From Tigriopus japonicus (taxonomy: Eukaryota > Arthropoda > Copepoda > Harpacticoida > Harpacticidae): DNA of 64,000 nt. A model generated the notes under the pieces. That model saw nothing but the letters and a program-made list of their open reading frames with translations. It was not told the DNA's origin and made no database searches. How positions within the stretch are numbered: position 1 is the stretch's first letter; every line of letters starts with the position of its first letter. The DNA is taken from positions 4,463,845 through 4,527,844 of the forward strand of contig CM021319.1 in assembly GCA_010645155.1 (NCBI GenBank), read 5' to 3'. Of this stretch, positions 13,601-28,600 are shown piece by piece. Position numbers and translations under genes: made by a program.

Positions 13601-16600
13601 CCAAAAGGAGGAAGAAAACTCAAATCTTTGGTGATCCTGCTTCGAATCGTTTCAGTCTCTCACCCTTAGCTAGCTAGCGCCCAAAGTACTCCTAATTTTT
13701 AGTGTTTAGGTATAAGCGCAACTGAGTGAACTCAAGGGTCCTTGCGGACTAAAACACTTTCTCGGATTTGGGGAGCAATTTTCCCCTTTGAGTTCAAAGA
13801 CAAGCAAAAGTGTGTGGAATCAGCGGTTTGCGTCTTTGGTGCTCTTGCTTCGGCTTGCAAAATGGTTGGGCTACTTGAGTTGGTTGGTTGGTTGGATGGG
13901 TGAGTGGGTGGCTCGTGAGATGAAGCTTTGAGACCTCGAATGTCAAAAGCGATCAAGTTTCCCTGATTAAAAAGGACTGCTTGCTCGATCCTCGAGGCTT
14001 GAGCTAGTCTGGCTACTTCTTGGTCTTCCACAACAACTGTACACACCGTGGAACTGCTCCTATGCCTTCACCACTATCGCTTCCTCTATCGCATTCGCCT
14101 CTCAGGGAACTTTCCAAAGCACCTTGGCTTTGATGGAGTTTTCCATTTAACGTGTTAAATTACAAAAGTCACTGAAAGTCTCTGAGATCAGAGTCATTTG
14201 GTGGATTTGGAAGGGTACATACCAAGTTGCAATGAAATTTGAACGACAAGGTGAATTATGATTTCCAGTTAGAACAAATCAATGACATTCTGCTTTACGT
14301 ATATGAAACTTTAGTTGTTTTGGAGCTCAGTAGAATGCCGGACGGAAAAGTTATATTTTCTCAAACTCCGTCAAGAAGAGAACATAAAATGGGAATAAAA
14401 AGGGAATGCCACAATAAGCAACATTATGTCAAGAACTTGTCAGACAAGGGTTATCGCATTCATTTTGTGAAGAAATATGTCCAAAGGTTGAAAATGGAAA
14501 TTTAGATGGATCATAAAACAAACACTATTTCCCATACGGGAATGAGTTTGGTTGATTGATACAGAAAACGAAAATTTTATTGCTTGGAATTTTAGTCCCC
14601 CTTTCACAGGGTTCTTGCCCATGCCGATGACAGATATTCCCAATTCCAATGATGATTTAGCCTTTTTCGTCCTTCCTAGTCCTTCCTAGTTACGCTATCC
14701 ACATCCATATTTGGCAATTAATTCGATTAGTTTACATATGTCCCACTTCTCGAGAAATTCCACCGACAGAACTCGTGCCCTAGTCAGTTCCATCCAGCGG
14801 GTGACTTACGTTCTCAGAGCACTCGCCAATGACAGTAACTAGCATTCAGCATCCATCCACTCAATGGAGAACATTCAGAAGCCGAACCAACGCTGAAGGC
14901 TCAGATATCATGTTGCCTTTGGGCAAAAAGCAGGGAAAGAGGCTCGTCCTCGTTGCCACAGAGCTGGCATTCACCTTGAAGGGAAATGCTTGACATTTCC
15001 ATGTACAGTAGTACGTACATATTTAGTTAGACAGCAAATCCAAGGAAGGCCTTGGATTTTCTCTCAAAGCAGCATCATGAAGATTTTTCATGGATTTGCC
15101 ATGTCAACGAACCGCTCGCTAAGGCCTCCAAGACTATGTTAGTGGATGTCCTGTTTGTATACTCACGGTACGGACAAATACTCGTAGTTGGGCGAGTTCA
15201 TGGGAGAATAAGGGCGGAAGGAAGGCACGAAGACAAGCAACCACCCAAGCCCCTTCTTACTTCAACAGCACTATCAATTTTCTTAAGAGGCTTCCTTTAC
15301 TCTCTTTTCAAGCTTACCCGCCGCGCCGCTTGCAAAACCAAACCAACAAACCAAACCCTACATTGTATGTACGTACAGTGCGTAAGCTACTTCTTGCATT
15401 ACCATACTCAATGCCCCCTGTTTGTCCGTAAACCGTAAGATAATGACTACCTACAAATGCACCTAGGGGCTTTGTTCCACCCTGGAGCGTTTCAACACAG
15501 ATGTGCACCAAAGCTTGATGATGGCCGTGGAAATCATTGATCTTGACAGATAAATCTGTTCAAGCTAATCCCCAAAATTTCTCAAAACGGAGTGGAACAA
15601 AGTAATTGAATTTTTTCCCATGCTAGCTGTCACTCTAGAACGGGTTCGCACTCCAAACAAATTGGAAATGCAACGGCTTCCTACAGAATATGAGGCGACA
15701 GGACTGAAAAATTGAATTGCAAAGAGCCCAAGCAACCAGCGGCCTCTCTACATAAAGACTACGCTCACGTAGTACATCCATTTCACTGCCATACTTGCAG
15801 CCTTACCATCGCATCGGCCGTGGACTCGCGTATTTCTTACCGACTTATTCGGTCTAAACAGATATGAGGACACTAAATCCACACCCAGACACGGCACAAC
15901 AACCTAACGCGTAGTTTATTTCAATGGCTCAGCCCGACCTATCACTCATCTCAAGGGGAAGTTGACAATTTGAATATACGTAGAGCTCTTTGGCCATGGT
16001 CCGCAGACCATCTCGTCCCTTTCCTCAAACTCCCTTCTTCGACATCCATCCACTCGTCTCACTCAACCACTTTTTGAACCATTGAGCAGACTTCAATCTA
16101 GGGATGGAGGTGGAATTTTGCAGGGCCATAGCATGATCCTCTCTATGAAAGCATTGTGTGTATGGAACCCTCTCGCACATTCTTCTCATGCTCTAGCGTA
16201 CTTCTCGGAATCGATGATGGAGATGGATCAGACCTTCTTTGGATTGGAACTCGCTCTCTTCATTGGACCAGGAACAAGTTCAAAGCGCTCGCTCGATAAG
16301 CAATGTTTACGACTTGCTTTTTCCAGTGTGAATTTCAAGTCAGTTTTGCTCAACCAGATGGCGGAAAGAATTCCATGATTTCCATTCCTTTGTTGCTGAA
16401 GCGATCCAAGAATGACTTGGTCACTGTTTTGCTGGCGCTGTTTCAAAATGGAAATAACCATCTCCATCCCGAGAGCCTGCCATGCAAACATGTGCATTTA
16501 TCCTCACAGCCCACGGTTGGCTCCCTCATTTGGAAATTGTGAGCTTTTTCTCCCTCTCCTGCAAATGCAAGATAGATCCCGAGCAAAAAAAGAGTTTCGC

Positions 16601-19600
16601 CCAAAGGAGCCACATTTTTAGAAACAGTAGAATTCTCTACATCTTGTGTTTGTTTGGTTGGTTGCTGCTGTTGTGACTTTTTTTGAAAGCAGGTCCCGCC
16701 CGAGTGTCTTGGAGAAGCAATAGTACACTTACTGCCTGCTCCAACACACCAAGAACGACGACTAAACTGGTTGCGCTCAACTTTTCTCTGGAAAGATTCG
16801 GGTTTTTAAAAAGAACTTGAAAGAAATGGACCGGAAAGAATTATTAGGGTAAGAGATCCACACAGCCAGCCCCAGGAACAAGACAATCCGCTCAGAGCCG
16901 ATACCCACTCATTCGTAAAAAGGGACTCAAACAGACTTCTTGGTCGATATAAGGAAAAGGCCCAGATCAAGGAAGTTCCGTGGTCTATGCCCAGATGTAT
17001 ACACGTTGATCTTGTTCAAGTTTTTCATAGCCATAGCAGGTTTGTCTCATTCAGTTGATACAAAAGTGACAAGAGTTTTTCAGATTAGTGGAGACAGAAC
17101 TCTTAATAGTTTCAACCGATTGACCCTGTGAGAACTTGCACTTCTTCAAAGTTGTCAATGATGAGCCAAATAACGACAGGAATTGGAAAGTTTCTTGTGA
17201 CACGTAAAATTGGGTGGAAAAAAGGGCAAACTTTTGATCAAATAACATAATCTGGTTATCTGGCATGAACCTTTTTGCCCACACTCCTCGACATTGTTGA
17301 AGCGTAGTTACTGTATGTGAAAGAGGAAATTGCGATGTTGATGATGAAGTTTGGAGAAGTATTGATCGCGGAGTTCAAAGTGCGCCAAGCGTGTTCAAAA
17401 TGACATTTAGGGTATTGTCTTGTTTGTGACCATCAAAAGAGAGAATGCCTAGCGCTAACTAGGCGAGATATATCGGAGACCGATAAGTCCAATATTGTAC
17501 CAGAGACTTCGCACCCTATGAAATTTTCCCGTTTGTGCATGCATTGAGTACTGTACACAGTTCCTTCCCATTTTCACTCTTTTCACTTTTGACACTCGTC
17601 AAGTGCGCGTGGCATTGTCATGAGATCAAGAAGAACGTGACGAAGGTCGCCAGGCTCGAATAATAATGCCTTCTGAGTGAGCAAATTGGATGAAAGAAAT
17701 CTTTGTCAAACCTCATGCATCCCTTCAACGCGAAGGCGACTCTCAAATTTGACAAATTTGACAAAAACAGCATTAAAGAACTGGCACTCAAGTCCTTGGC
17801 AGCTTACGTAGATTGGCCGAGTTCAAAGATTGAATAAAATCAAAGACTAGATAGAGGGTTCATAGATTTATGGGTTCATTGTGTTTTCTCCCTCGCACAA
17901 CAGGATAATGAATGGCTAGGGTCAAATCTTTGAGATATGCCAGAATGATTGATTAAATTCCTGAATAAAATCCTCGCCAGTTTTGGCAACGGAGTGCGAG
18001 TTTGTGAAACACGAGTTGAACTTTTGATCCGTCGTGACTCGTGAGCCATTTGAGCGCCCTTCATCGCTCTCGATTCCGACACCAACCAAAGAATTATCTG
18101 TAGTGCCAATAATAATTGGCGAGAGCAAAGGGGAAAAGCACCACGACCATCTTGGCACTCACTGTAATAATAACAACAACAACAACAGCAACAGCAACAA
18201 CATCTGAACCAGTCATAAAAGAACGGGAAGCTCTGTCAAAGGTGAAACTCGATCCTGAGAATGGCACAGTTTGTTGATCAAATACCAAGAGAGGTCTTCG
18301 AACCGTGTCTTTTTCTTTTGAGGGCTGAGGTGGGGTCAAGAGGTGACAAGATGAAGAAGAGCAAAAAATGGCAACTCTTGACATGTCTGTCAATACATTC
18401 TGATGATGAGGCTGATGATGATCTGTCCCCATTTCGTGTAATCTAAACAAAACTGGACACGAAAAAGAACAAGAACACGATGATGACCGGGCGAAGATTT
18501 CGAGTTTGACAGGACATTCCAGAACAACTCGATGCAAGCAACTTTCTTGTTCTCATTGTAAGGAAAGAGGTGGAGCAACACTCACTAACAAAACCCATCA
18601 AAAACATCTTGACCAACGGCTAGCAGTCGATTGACAAACACATTGTTTCCACATGTTCAACTGACTCCAGCCAGCCAGCTTCCCTATCGAACTCACAGAA
18701 ATCAGGGTAATTGATCCAAATGACACCGACCGTGCAAAAGAAAATTGAACAATCGCAGTTTACATTATGAATACCGAAGAACGAAATGCGAAGGCTACGA
18801 TAGCCTTCCTTGTCTCTGTTTCACTTTGCCAAAGTAACGCCATCCTGGCCATTTGACTTTTCTCACTCAAGCTACTACCATTACTCACTCACCGATGCTT
18901 TGAACCCTGGGACGAGAACCCTGGGTGAGAATTAATTGCCCAGACAACTGAAATGGAATTTAAATATCCCTCATTTGTCTCGTTACCCGTCTGGCCTTTA
19001 GGTCGTTATCCCTCCCACGGAGACAAAGGAGAAAAATGTGATACCTAATCCCACTATCACCTCCACCAAGACAAGGCAACGACCAAGCGAGAGGAAGTAA
19101 GTCTTCTTCGACCGACTCAAGACGTGTTGAGAAGATAAGGGCACATTCAGATTCAGCCATGAACATCAATGGGCTCTTCATTGGGTTCTCGTTGGCAGAA
19201 TTCAGAAGTACTTGAGTTAAGCATCTTGTGGACCACCTCTAGAGCCTGGATAATCGTCGAGGAGCCTGAGCAGATTTTTTTAAAAACAAGAATGGGGAAT
19301 GGAGGAGGGATGAAAGATGAGTGAGTAAAGACGAAACATTTTTAAGGAAATAAAATTCAGCTGAGTAAACAGTCGGATTGAATGGGTCATTCATACGAAC
19401 TTGGATATGGGGTTTGAGATGGGCTTGACAGCGGTGGTGACTACCCTTTTCAATCTCTTCAATAGAGGTTTAAAAATCTCTTTTAAACATTTTATTTGCT
19501 TGATTGGAATTCCTACGATAGGCAATCCAAAAACAGTTTTGATTTGGGTTGTGCCCACCAGGTGTTCCAAAGTTCATTGGTGTCGAGATATGCATGAGAG

Positions 19601-22600
19601 GTTACTTCGGGTTCGAGTGGCTGTTGGTGGCTAAGGCCACCGTGACCTACTGACTCATCTTAATAATAAGTGCTGCTAGGCGGGCGGGTGTTGGTGTTGC
19701 TTGATCACGATCACCATCATAATTATCATGATCACCTTCCATTCCCATCCAAACTTCATGAGCTCCAATCTGACTCACTATTGAGATACAAAAGAAGCCA
19801 GTGTCAGAACGAACGAAGGAAAGAGGGAAAGAGCGAAGGAAGGAAGGAAGGAAATCTTGGCCAAGGAAAGAGAAGGAAGCATCGAAGCGATAACTCCTCA
19901 CAGCAGGCTTATCGTATATCAACTGGCCCTGCTCAAGGCATCTCAGATAGATCGTGGAATAATAAAATCTATTGGGGAGGCGTCCTTCCCCTTGATCACC
20001 GAACCCGATGATGACCCCTACCATACATGATGTGCAGTACGTGGGTTCGTTCGATCACAGTATATCCAGATAGTATTCAATAGGGTAATAAGTCCTGCAA
20101 TTCGTTGCCGTGTGTAGTAGGGTGATAGCTGATTAGCATGAATGCGATACTCAAAGGCATACCTACCTCTGGTTGGTCGGGATTGCCAATCCCCAAAAGA
20201 GATGAAGAAATCTCTGCCGAGTCAGAGACATCTGGAACCTTGTTGTTCCGTTGTAAAATGGTTGGAATTCCAAGTCGTCGTAATGCACGAGATCGAATCA
20301 ATCCGCATGGAGCCGAAGAAAGAAGAAATATCATGATGGCCATGAGGTACGGGTCATAAAGCGCCATGATTTGTAAGCCGTGAGAAATGATTCCATGTTA
20401 CGAGGTGAGCGATACAAAGAATAAGGTTAATTTGCCAACATCCATCCAGCCAAATGAAGAGAAGTGTGGTGCATCATTCACACTCCAGCTGGGCTCGAAG
20501 CCACTCAGCCAGCCAGCCAGCCAACCAACCAACCAACCAAGCACCCGGAGAGCCAGAAAGAGAGGGATGCGTTGTTCACCTCCTCCATCTCGTCGTCCCC
20601 GTTCTTAAGATCCCTCCATGAATATGATGGACTCCACGATTGAGTGATATTTTGTACATTGTTGTGCGCACGAAGGACGGACGACGCGAGATCCAGGAAG
20701 ACTCTCATTTGCAGATTGAGTTTTTTTATTATCCATGCCAGGATATTGGCAATCTAACGGAATGAAGATGAAGAAGCCAAATCCCGCCACTATCGTGCCA
20801 TTGACAAGAGTAAATCGGCAAAGGAAAAGCCGAAGAATGGAGCAAATAACTCTTGAGTGAGCAGAATCCTTATATTCCTCTGCCTTTTTTTTTAATCAAT
20901 CCGGCCATTGTGTGGAAACCCTATGGATGGGGGCATTCTCCACAATTAAAGAGATTGACTTTCTAGCTAGCTCACTGTTGGCCCTTTCAAAAACCGGGAT
21001 TAATCCCTTCATTTGGCGCCGTGTGAAATTAGCCGATTAAATGGGCTTTTAAATGACTGCGTCTTTTTTGAAGGGGCCCGATTCTCCACCGAGGGAACCT
21101 CGAAGAGGAGAGAGTGGAACTGGCCCCGGGAATGGAACCACTTGAACGGAATTCCGCTTTCCATCTGGCCATTGAAGGGTCAAGAATAAGATTGAGATTT
21201 GTTCCCATCAAAAGCGCATAACTTCGGACAAATTCTGAAGGGGACCCAAAAGAGACTCGGTCTTTTGGCTTTTTTCAGCAGCGTTTTCTCCTTCTATTTT
21301 GATTCCTCGGTTTGGCTAAAACATGCAATGGAAATGTTCCTTCAATCAATCTCAAATTATCGAAAAAATGGAGTGGGAAGCAGGCCTTGCACACATATGC
21401 TCTTCTATCAGTTCTTCGAGTGACTGGAGGTAACATGTCTAGTGTCGCCTTGTCCGTCGACGGTTTTTTTCCTTTGGATTAATCCCGTTTAACGCCTCAA
21501 TCAGTTTCCTCTGTGGAAATCAAATTTCAGAAGTGACATTCACTGGATTTAAGCCGATCAAACGAAGCCCGAATATGCATGTCGTAGCCTCTTTAACCTC
21601 ACTGAGTCGACACGATGTCACTGGGATTGGCGTCACTACTTTTTTATAGCCGTTGGTGGAACACGGTTCACGCAAAGCGGAAGCCTTTACAAAAGGTGTT
21701 TCTTCGACGATGTTACACACGGAAAAAGGGAAAAAAGAAACTCATTTCAAGAAATCTACGAGATTATAGCTCAAGAAGCTCATCACCTTAAATCTACAGG
21801 TATCATAGCTGTTTGAATAAATTTCATTACACCCTGACACGAAAGTTTTGTCTAGATCATATTTGGAACCCTAAACATTATAGCAATGCATGGACAGATT
21901 GAAACGATCAAATATGCAATGTGCCCCCACTTGCTTCATGAATGTTTTAAAGATTACTTAAGGTTGTAATTGAAAGACAAATAAGTGTTAAATCATTGCT
22001 GGAATAGCGTCTGTCACTTTGATGTCCGTTGTTTCTCCATGCAGGTTTCTGCCTCGCTTTATGTCACAAAAAATCTGACTGGCGGGAATCAATAGGGAAT
22101 GGTCTGGGGACACTTCCAACAAAACAACTAGAATTTTACCCTCCACCATTTTTCAAGAGCTCATAGAATCTCGCCCATACAACAACATTTTAGGCAAAGG
22201 AAAGTCGCCTCAAAAATTGTGGACAAACTTTGAGCCGATCACACCTTTCAGAGTTGAGCGATAGCATATCAAAAACCATTTCAAAGGATAGAGACATTAT
22301 TTAGGGGTAGAATGGATGTTAATTCGTTCAAATCCGTTTTTATATCACAAAATATGTTGGTTCAAAATTACGACAAAACTTCAAAATCAGAGTGATAAGA
22401 ATAGCACCATGTTTTGAATTGGTGTACAGGGTAGGCCATATATGATAAGACACTTAAAACCCCTAAAACCTAAAAAAATATTGCTCACAAAGAAGTAACG
22501 TTAATTTCAATGTAGGCAGCAACATATGGGACACAAAACGTATTTTATGGTTATTTACAATTTTCTCCTTTACCTATGAGTATAGCCATTAGACCAGGGG

Positions 22601-25600
22601 TGGGCAACATATTTTGGGCCAGGGCCTTCCTAACTTGATGTCTCTTGTCCTTTTGTCAAACAGAAGTTGGTAAGGAACAAGTACCCGCAAGGGCCTACAA
22701 ATAAACAATGACAGAGCTGTGAGCCCACAAGCACAGTACTATGGATGGCTTTTGGGCCCACTATTTTTTTCCCCAACAAGACAAAACCTATCGATTTTTG
22801 GTGGTCTAGGGCCACCAAAAAATCACCTTGGGACCTGTCCACATGCATGTGGGCTTCGACCTATTGGTTGCCGACCCCTGGATATGATATGTATGATTCC
22901 CCAATATAAATAAACAGCATGTTCAAATTTTGGGATCATTAGAATCATTGTAACGATTCTATTGGCGAGGAGTGTGCTGTTTGTATTCCTAAAAGACCAA
23001 AATTTCATGGAATTCCTTCATGGGTTCCTCCGTGGCACACATTTTATCTTAGGAATTGATTTGCAACGGGTCTCAGTCAAGTTTTAAACTTGTACCATCA
23101 GCTTGATATCATTTGAACACTTCGCCCAAGAAACTGGTGAATTTGCAATGCAAAAAGAAAGATCCGCCACAATCATTTACCTTTTGATTGATAACGTTTG
23201 ATCTCACAAAGAAAATTAAGCAAAGGCCAAAAATGGTGTAATATAGACCAATGTTGCAGAAAGTGGAAAAGATGACAGCACTGTAACCAAGCCAACGTCG
23301 TTTCAACGTGCTTTCCTCCGTCAAACGACTGGGTTCCTCGTTTTTGCTCTTAGCAGTCTCTGGATGGAGATAACACTGTACTACAGTTGATTGTAAAAGC
23401 TTGTTGTACTTTTCGCAGACTTCAAGATTTGGTTCGGAATAGAGTTGTTAAACGTCTGTGGAAGAGGAGGAACCGTCAAGAGAAAGAAAGAAGCCAATTT
23501 TGCAACAACAAAACGAACGCAGCAAGAAGTACTGAAAGAAGAAGAGGAAAAAGGACAAAAAAAGGCCAGTGGTAAGGCCGAGGCAAGCCAGTCAAACCCC
23601 AGGAACTAAAAAGGGGAAGAAAGAGAAGAGACCGCGTGGAAGGACCAAGTCCAATTCCAGTATGGCATTGGCATGGCTTTAATTTAATTGAAGCCCTAGG
23701 GTTCAAATCCTTCCATGGCTCTTTCGTCCCTTCAAACATGTCTATCTCGGTGGTCCCGTACGTGAATCAAAAGAAAAGCGAAAAGCAAAAGAAAATGCCA
23801 CGACAAAAAGAGAAAATGTGGATATTTCAGAGCAAAGGCCGAAACGAAAAACAACAACAGATGATCACGGGAGAAAAGCCTATTTGAAGTGAGGCGCATA
23901 CATTTCAAATTGTCAGGAGGGAAAAACGATGCCAGGATTTCAAAGCAAAGTCCAAATACAAATGTAGGGATAGTTCAATGGCTTGCTGGGTTTTTATCAG
24001 CATTTTCTAGAGGTGCAAAGCCAGGCCGAAAGTACAATTGTCCAGAAAAGATCGACAATTGGAGCAAAAACAAGTAGTTTTGTGAAAGTAAAATGGTTCT
24101 TTACCAACAAGAATCTTCAAAATGTCTGTTTACTTTTGGAATCGAAGCCATGAGTGCTTACACTACGAATCTGTGATTTCTGCAAACCCCCGGTTCTTTT
24201 CCAAACTGATTGTAATGGAGCATGACTTAAGTTGGATGGATTTTCGAACAAGCCATTAGTATTTTTTGGTCAGTGTTTCTTCGTGGTAGCAGCCTGAGCA
24301 TGCGTGTTGTGATATTGGGCTGTAAATGGCAAAACTTGTTGGCCTTTTGTGGTTCTAGCTCACTTTATGTCCTTGTTTTAAGGAAGTTGCAAGAGGGTGG
24401 AACAAACAAACAAACGGAAGGGAGGAAAACATGGTTGGATCAGATGTGAGCATACGAAGAATAAAGCAACACTTGTTCATGCTCCAAGTTAATCATTAGC
24501 TAATATGATGTACACGTAAAGATGAGAAGACGAGAGCTTGAATAACAGGGAAAGATTGTGCTGCCTAATATTAAAATGAAATTTGAAGATGGTGTGCATG
24601 TGCATGTTTATGGAGAGGATCAAGTAAGCTCATTCCGAGAAAATGGAAGCAACCAAAATTACTTTGCGCTCCCCAAACTTCGGTGATAATTTCCATTCCC
24701 CAGGTTATGAGACAATCTCTCCAATTCGACCTAATAAGAAATTCCTGGAGGATAAGGTAATCCAGCTAAAAAGCCTTCTCAGTTATTTCTTACACGTTGA
24801 ATCGATCAAAAATTTAAAAGGCGTTTTTGAGATCTTGTCAATTCCTTGGCCATCAATGCTCACTAACCTTCACTCGATCAAGCCAAGTAAGATGGCGAAA
24901 CTACATTGAGTTCGGCGGCAACAAAAGACCCTCATCGTCGATTAACTTACCTGGAAATGAGGAAATTAATTTTGAATAAATTGGTAGATAAATCTCTGCG
25001 CTCGTTTGCTTTATGGGTATTTTATGGAAATCAACATTATCTCATTTCTTTCGCACCCTTTGCCTAGTGAAAGCGCATCTCCATCTCAAGTCTTCCGATC
25101 AGTTCACGAGATCCAACCTCCAACCAACCAACCAACCAACCTACATAAAGCCGCACAAACGAAGGCGTCAATTCTACTTATGCAATCAGGCCCTTCAGGT
25201 CGTCAATGGGATTCCATTCAACATGAAATCTTGTTTCAAAAAGTAATGATCGTTCTGATTCCACATCCAAATCTAATCTACAAACGATTCTAAACGGCGT
25301 CCGTAGTAACGATTACTAGTTAACCCTTCATGACCAACATTAAGATCAATAAACTTTGGAAATGAATGAATGCTAGATTGGGTTCTTTTTCCCGTCAAAG
25401 ATACGCGACTTTACACTCTAATTTCTGAGGTAAGAGTGGTTTTTAAAATTCATAAGAAAAAGCTATTTGAATTTTCAAACAAGGAGCAAAATTCGAATTG
25501 TCGGACGACATTAGCGTCAAAATGGTCTCCGAGGCTTCTTTGCCCTTGCCTTCGAATCTAAAACGGCAATTCTCCCGTTGGCTACCTTTCGTCTATCAAG

Positions 25601-28600
25601 CTGAAAAAGCACACTCCTAGTCCTATTCCTTAATTTGGTGATTGCATTTCTTATTGGTTCTTGACGAGAAACGAAAAGCACCATGCGGAGAGACGAACAG
25701 ATTCACTTTTGAAGTGCCTTTGAAATTGTGATCCAGACCCAAGGCTTCTTGCTTTTTGTCCTGATTCCAAAGAAGTGGAAACCTCGTTACTTTCTCTCCA
25801 TTAGACTTTATACACGGTTTCATCGCCGAGCAAAGAAGTACATAGACTCTTTCTTACGAGATGGCTCGCCTGGATCTCTCGATTTCACCCGGAGGAACCA
25901 GATGACTCCATACCAAACAACGACGTTGCTTTTCAAAAAGTGATTGCTTGTGTAGCCACTACCTCAAACTTAAGCTCATCTCAAAGAAGACTGAGGAACA
26001 GGGTCGTGTCAATTGCATGGATCCATCCTAATTTCCTCGGACAAGACGTTCTGCACAGACACAGAGATAGTCAAGAGTAGTTATCGGGCAGACCGAGGGG
26101 TTCTCGAGATCCCTCGTATGCTGGCTTGGACTGGCCCCTCCACTACGTACGTACTTGGTACTTGAGGGATATCTTGCACTGGGTCCACTTTTGAGTGGGT
26201 GAGTTTTTGCTCAGTTTCCACATTGGTCAATTGACCAATCGCCCACGAAGTTGAAACGGCCTGTGTCGAACAGCAGTCCATTCAAAAGTCGAGAGAAAAT
26301 CGTTGAACCTGAATCCTAAATCGTGGAAATCCTCGAAAAGTTCCGGGCCAAGCGATTTTCGATGAGAAGTTCGAGTGCAAGACATCTAAAGAACAACTGA
26401 AGTTGGAATACGTCAACAAATTGAGACAAAAGCAGTTTCCTCGCTATTCTGAATCGAACGACTTGCGCCCTCTTTCTGTAAGTTGGAGATAAAAGAATAT
26501 ATATGGTAGTAAGTCGAATTAGTCTGGCACTGAAAGCAACGAAAGCTGGGTTAGGGTGCTGAGGGATGGGGGATGGGATAGGGTGAATGGGGGAGGAGAG
26601 ATGAAAATAGGGTTGGAAATGTCCCTTTCCAAGCACAACAACGTGTCTTCGGGCTTGTCGTTAGGAAATACTTCGAGTCACTATTGTTACTTTGTACCGT
26701 ACAACGTTGAAGGAACGTACTCGTATCTCACGGAAGAGCCATTTCTTGGCCAAAAACATTAGCAGTGCACACTCGAGTAGTTGGGGAGCGAATTGTCCCA
26801 CTACCAGCGATGCTAAGCGGTCCAGGGTTGGAAGGAAATCCCCATTACGAACAACATCAACGACGAGTCGTCGTAGTTTGGAACTCGATGACTTGGAAAT
26901 TTACGCGCCACTCATCACTTTCATTCGTCATATCGAGAGCTCTTTCGCTCTCTGCCTCGATTTCAAAGACATTTCCTTGCGAATGATCAATGAATATTTG
27001 TATAAAGTGAATACTAAGAAAGAGGATGGAAATGAGGAGACAATAAAATTCACATCAAAACGGATCGGCGTTACAATCCGTTATTGCAACAGCAAGCGTC
27101 AACACAAATAATTCAAATAACATTATAGATAGAGATAACCCTTTAAGCACGTACGTTAGAAAAGTATCAACTCCTCAAGGTTGTGGATGTGGAATAAATC
27201 CTTGGTCAGCTTTATGTGAATGCATCACTGCAGATTTAGTTTTTCAATCAAACGTAAGTTGTGATTGAAGGAGAGAGAAACTGAATGATACAATTATTGG
27301 CTACGCAGATGTAGTGTGCAGAAACTGGTCTACTTTCAATTTTAACCACAAACACTCGATTATTCAAACCGAACGTATTAATTTTGTACGGTCGGTTTCG
27401 TGGGACGTTATCAAATGGTGAGACATCATTGTTATGCCAGTCCTTCCCATAGCTTTGCTTTACTTGTGCTTCAAAACTGACTACAATTAACCCAATATTT
27501 GCATCGTCTAAATCTTTTACTGTGTTAAGACTGACCTACAAGTCAAATGATTCGTCAAATAATTTGACAAATGTTTCATGTATGACTCACAATAGGTTCT
27601 CCATTTTCTCACATATTTCGTCAAATATTATTTGTCATAGTATTTGATGCTAATTTGACTTGTAGCAAAGCCTTTCCCTGAAATTCGATTGAAATTACAA
27701 CCAAGCGTTTTTGTCGATATGAACGTGGCGACATTAATTTAAGGCGAAGGGATCAGTCATCTACATGAGTAATGGTCTAGCATTCGAAATGGCTAATGGA
27801 AGCCATGAGAGTGAAATGCATTGGTTCATCCCTCTTCAAGGATGTACGGATGACAGAATGACTGGCAGAGGGCGTTACCAAGAGAAACGTCAATCAACTA
27901 CTTACTCATCTATCCCTATTTAGAGATTCATCTGGTCCAAGTTCTACTCGCAGCAAGCAGCATTGGGATTGAAAATGAGGTGGAATGAGACGCAACATTT
28001 TGTTTGTTAACAACTCTAAAAGCACAAGTTCAAGGGCGTTCGCTTCAGGCGAAAACAATGATAATCTTGATAATGTCATTAGAGGCCTGGTCTGAGCTCT
28101 GAAATTAATGATGGTCACTTCAAGATCAGCCAAGAAGCTGATATTCTGGCGACAGATGGCCATAATGGGTAGATTTTTATTTTCATCATCAACAACAACA
28201 ACATCATCATCATTATGATGATGATCATTGGTTCCCTCTTCTGTATATCCAATTACTATATGGTTGATGGCTAGATCTACTGCAATTTGTCAATGAATCA
28301 ACAACATTGATCGGGCATGGCTAGAAACTGACTGAGATAGTCACACGACACATGAGGCACGAGTATATGTTCATTCTGTGGAACACTCGGTACTTTTCTG
28401 AGTTCACTATTTGTAGAAGTATATTTGTAACTCAAAGGGAGTTTTCCAGAGTAGAGCAAGAACAACGTTTTCTGCTCTTTCTTCATAATTCTGGAACATC
28501 AAATATTGAAGGATCTTTCATCTAGTTCGTGCCAAGTGACTTCTCAAGTCTCATGTTGAACTATATGTTAGAGTTCCATTGAAACGATCCATTACGTTTG

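Noticed and set aside
18160..18208. Minus-strand ATG followed by a run of leucine codons and a GTGAGT donor, at first taken as the Beat signal-peptide exon
   Set aside because: The donor leaves two bases (phase 2), while Beat exon 2 needs one base. The leucines come from a simple AAC/AGC microsatellite. Exon 37229-37310 fits in both phase and sequence.
18576..18620. Short minus-strand peptide MFLMGFV ending at GTGAGT with the correct phase for Beat exon 2
   Set aside because: Seven residues with an upstream in-frame stop are too short for a signal peptide, and the exon at 37229-37310 is far better.
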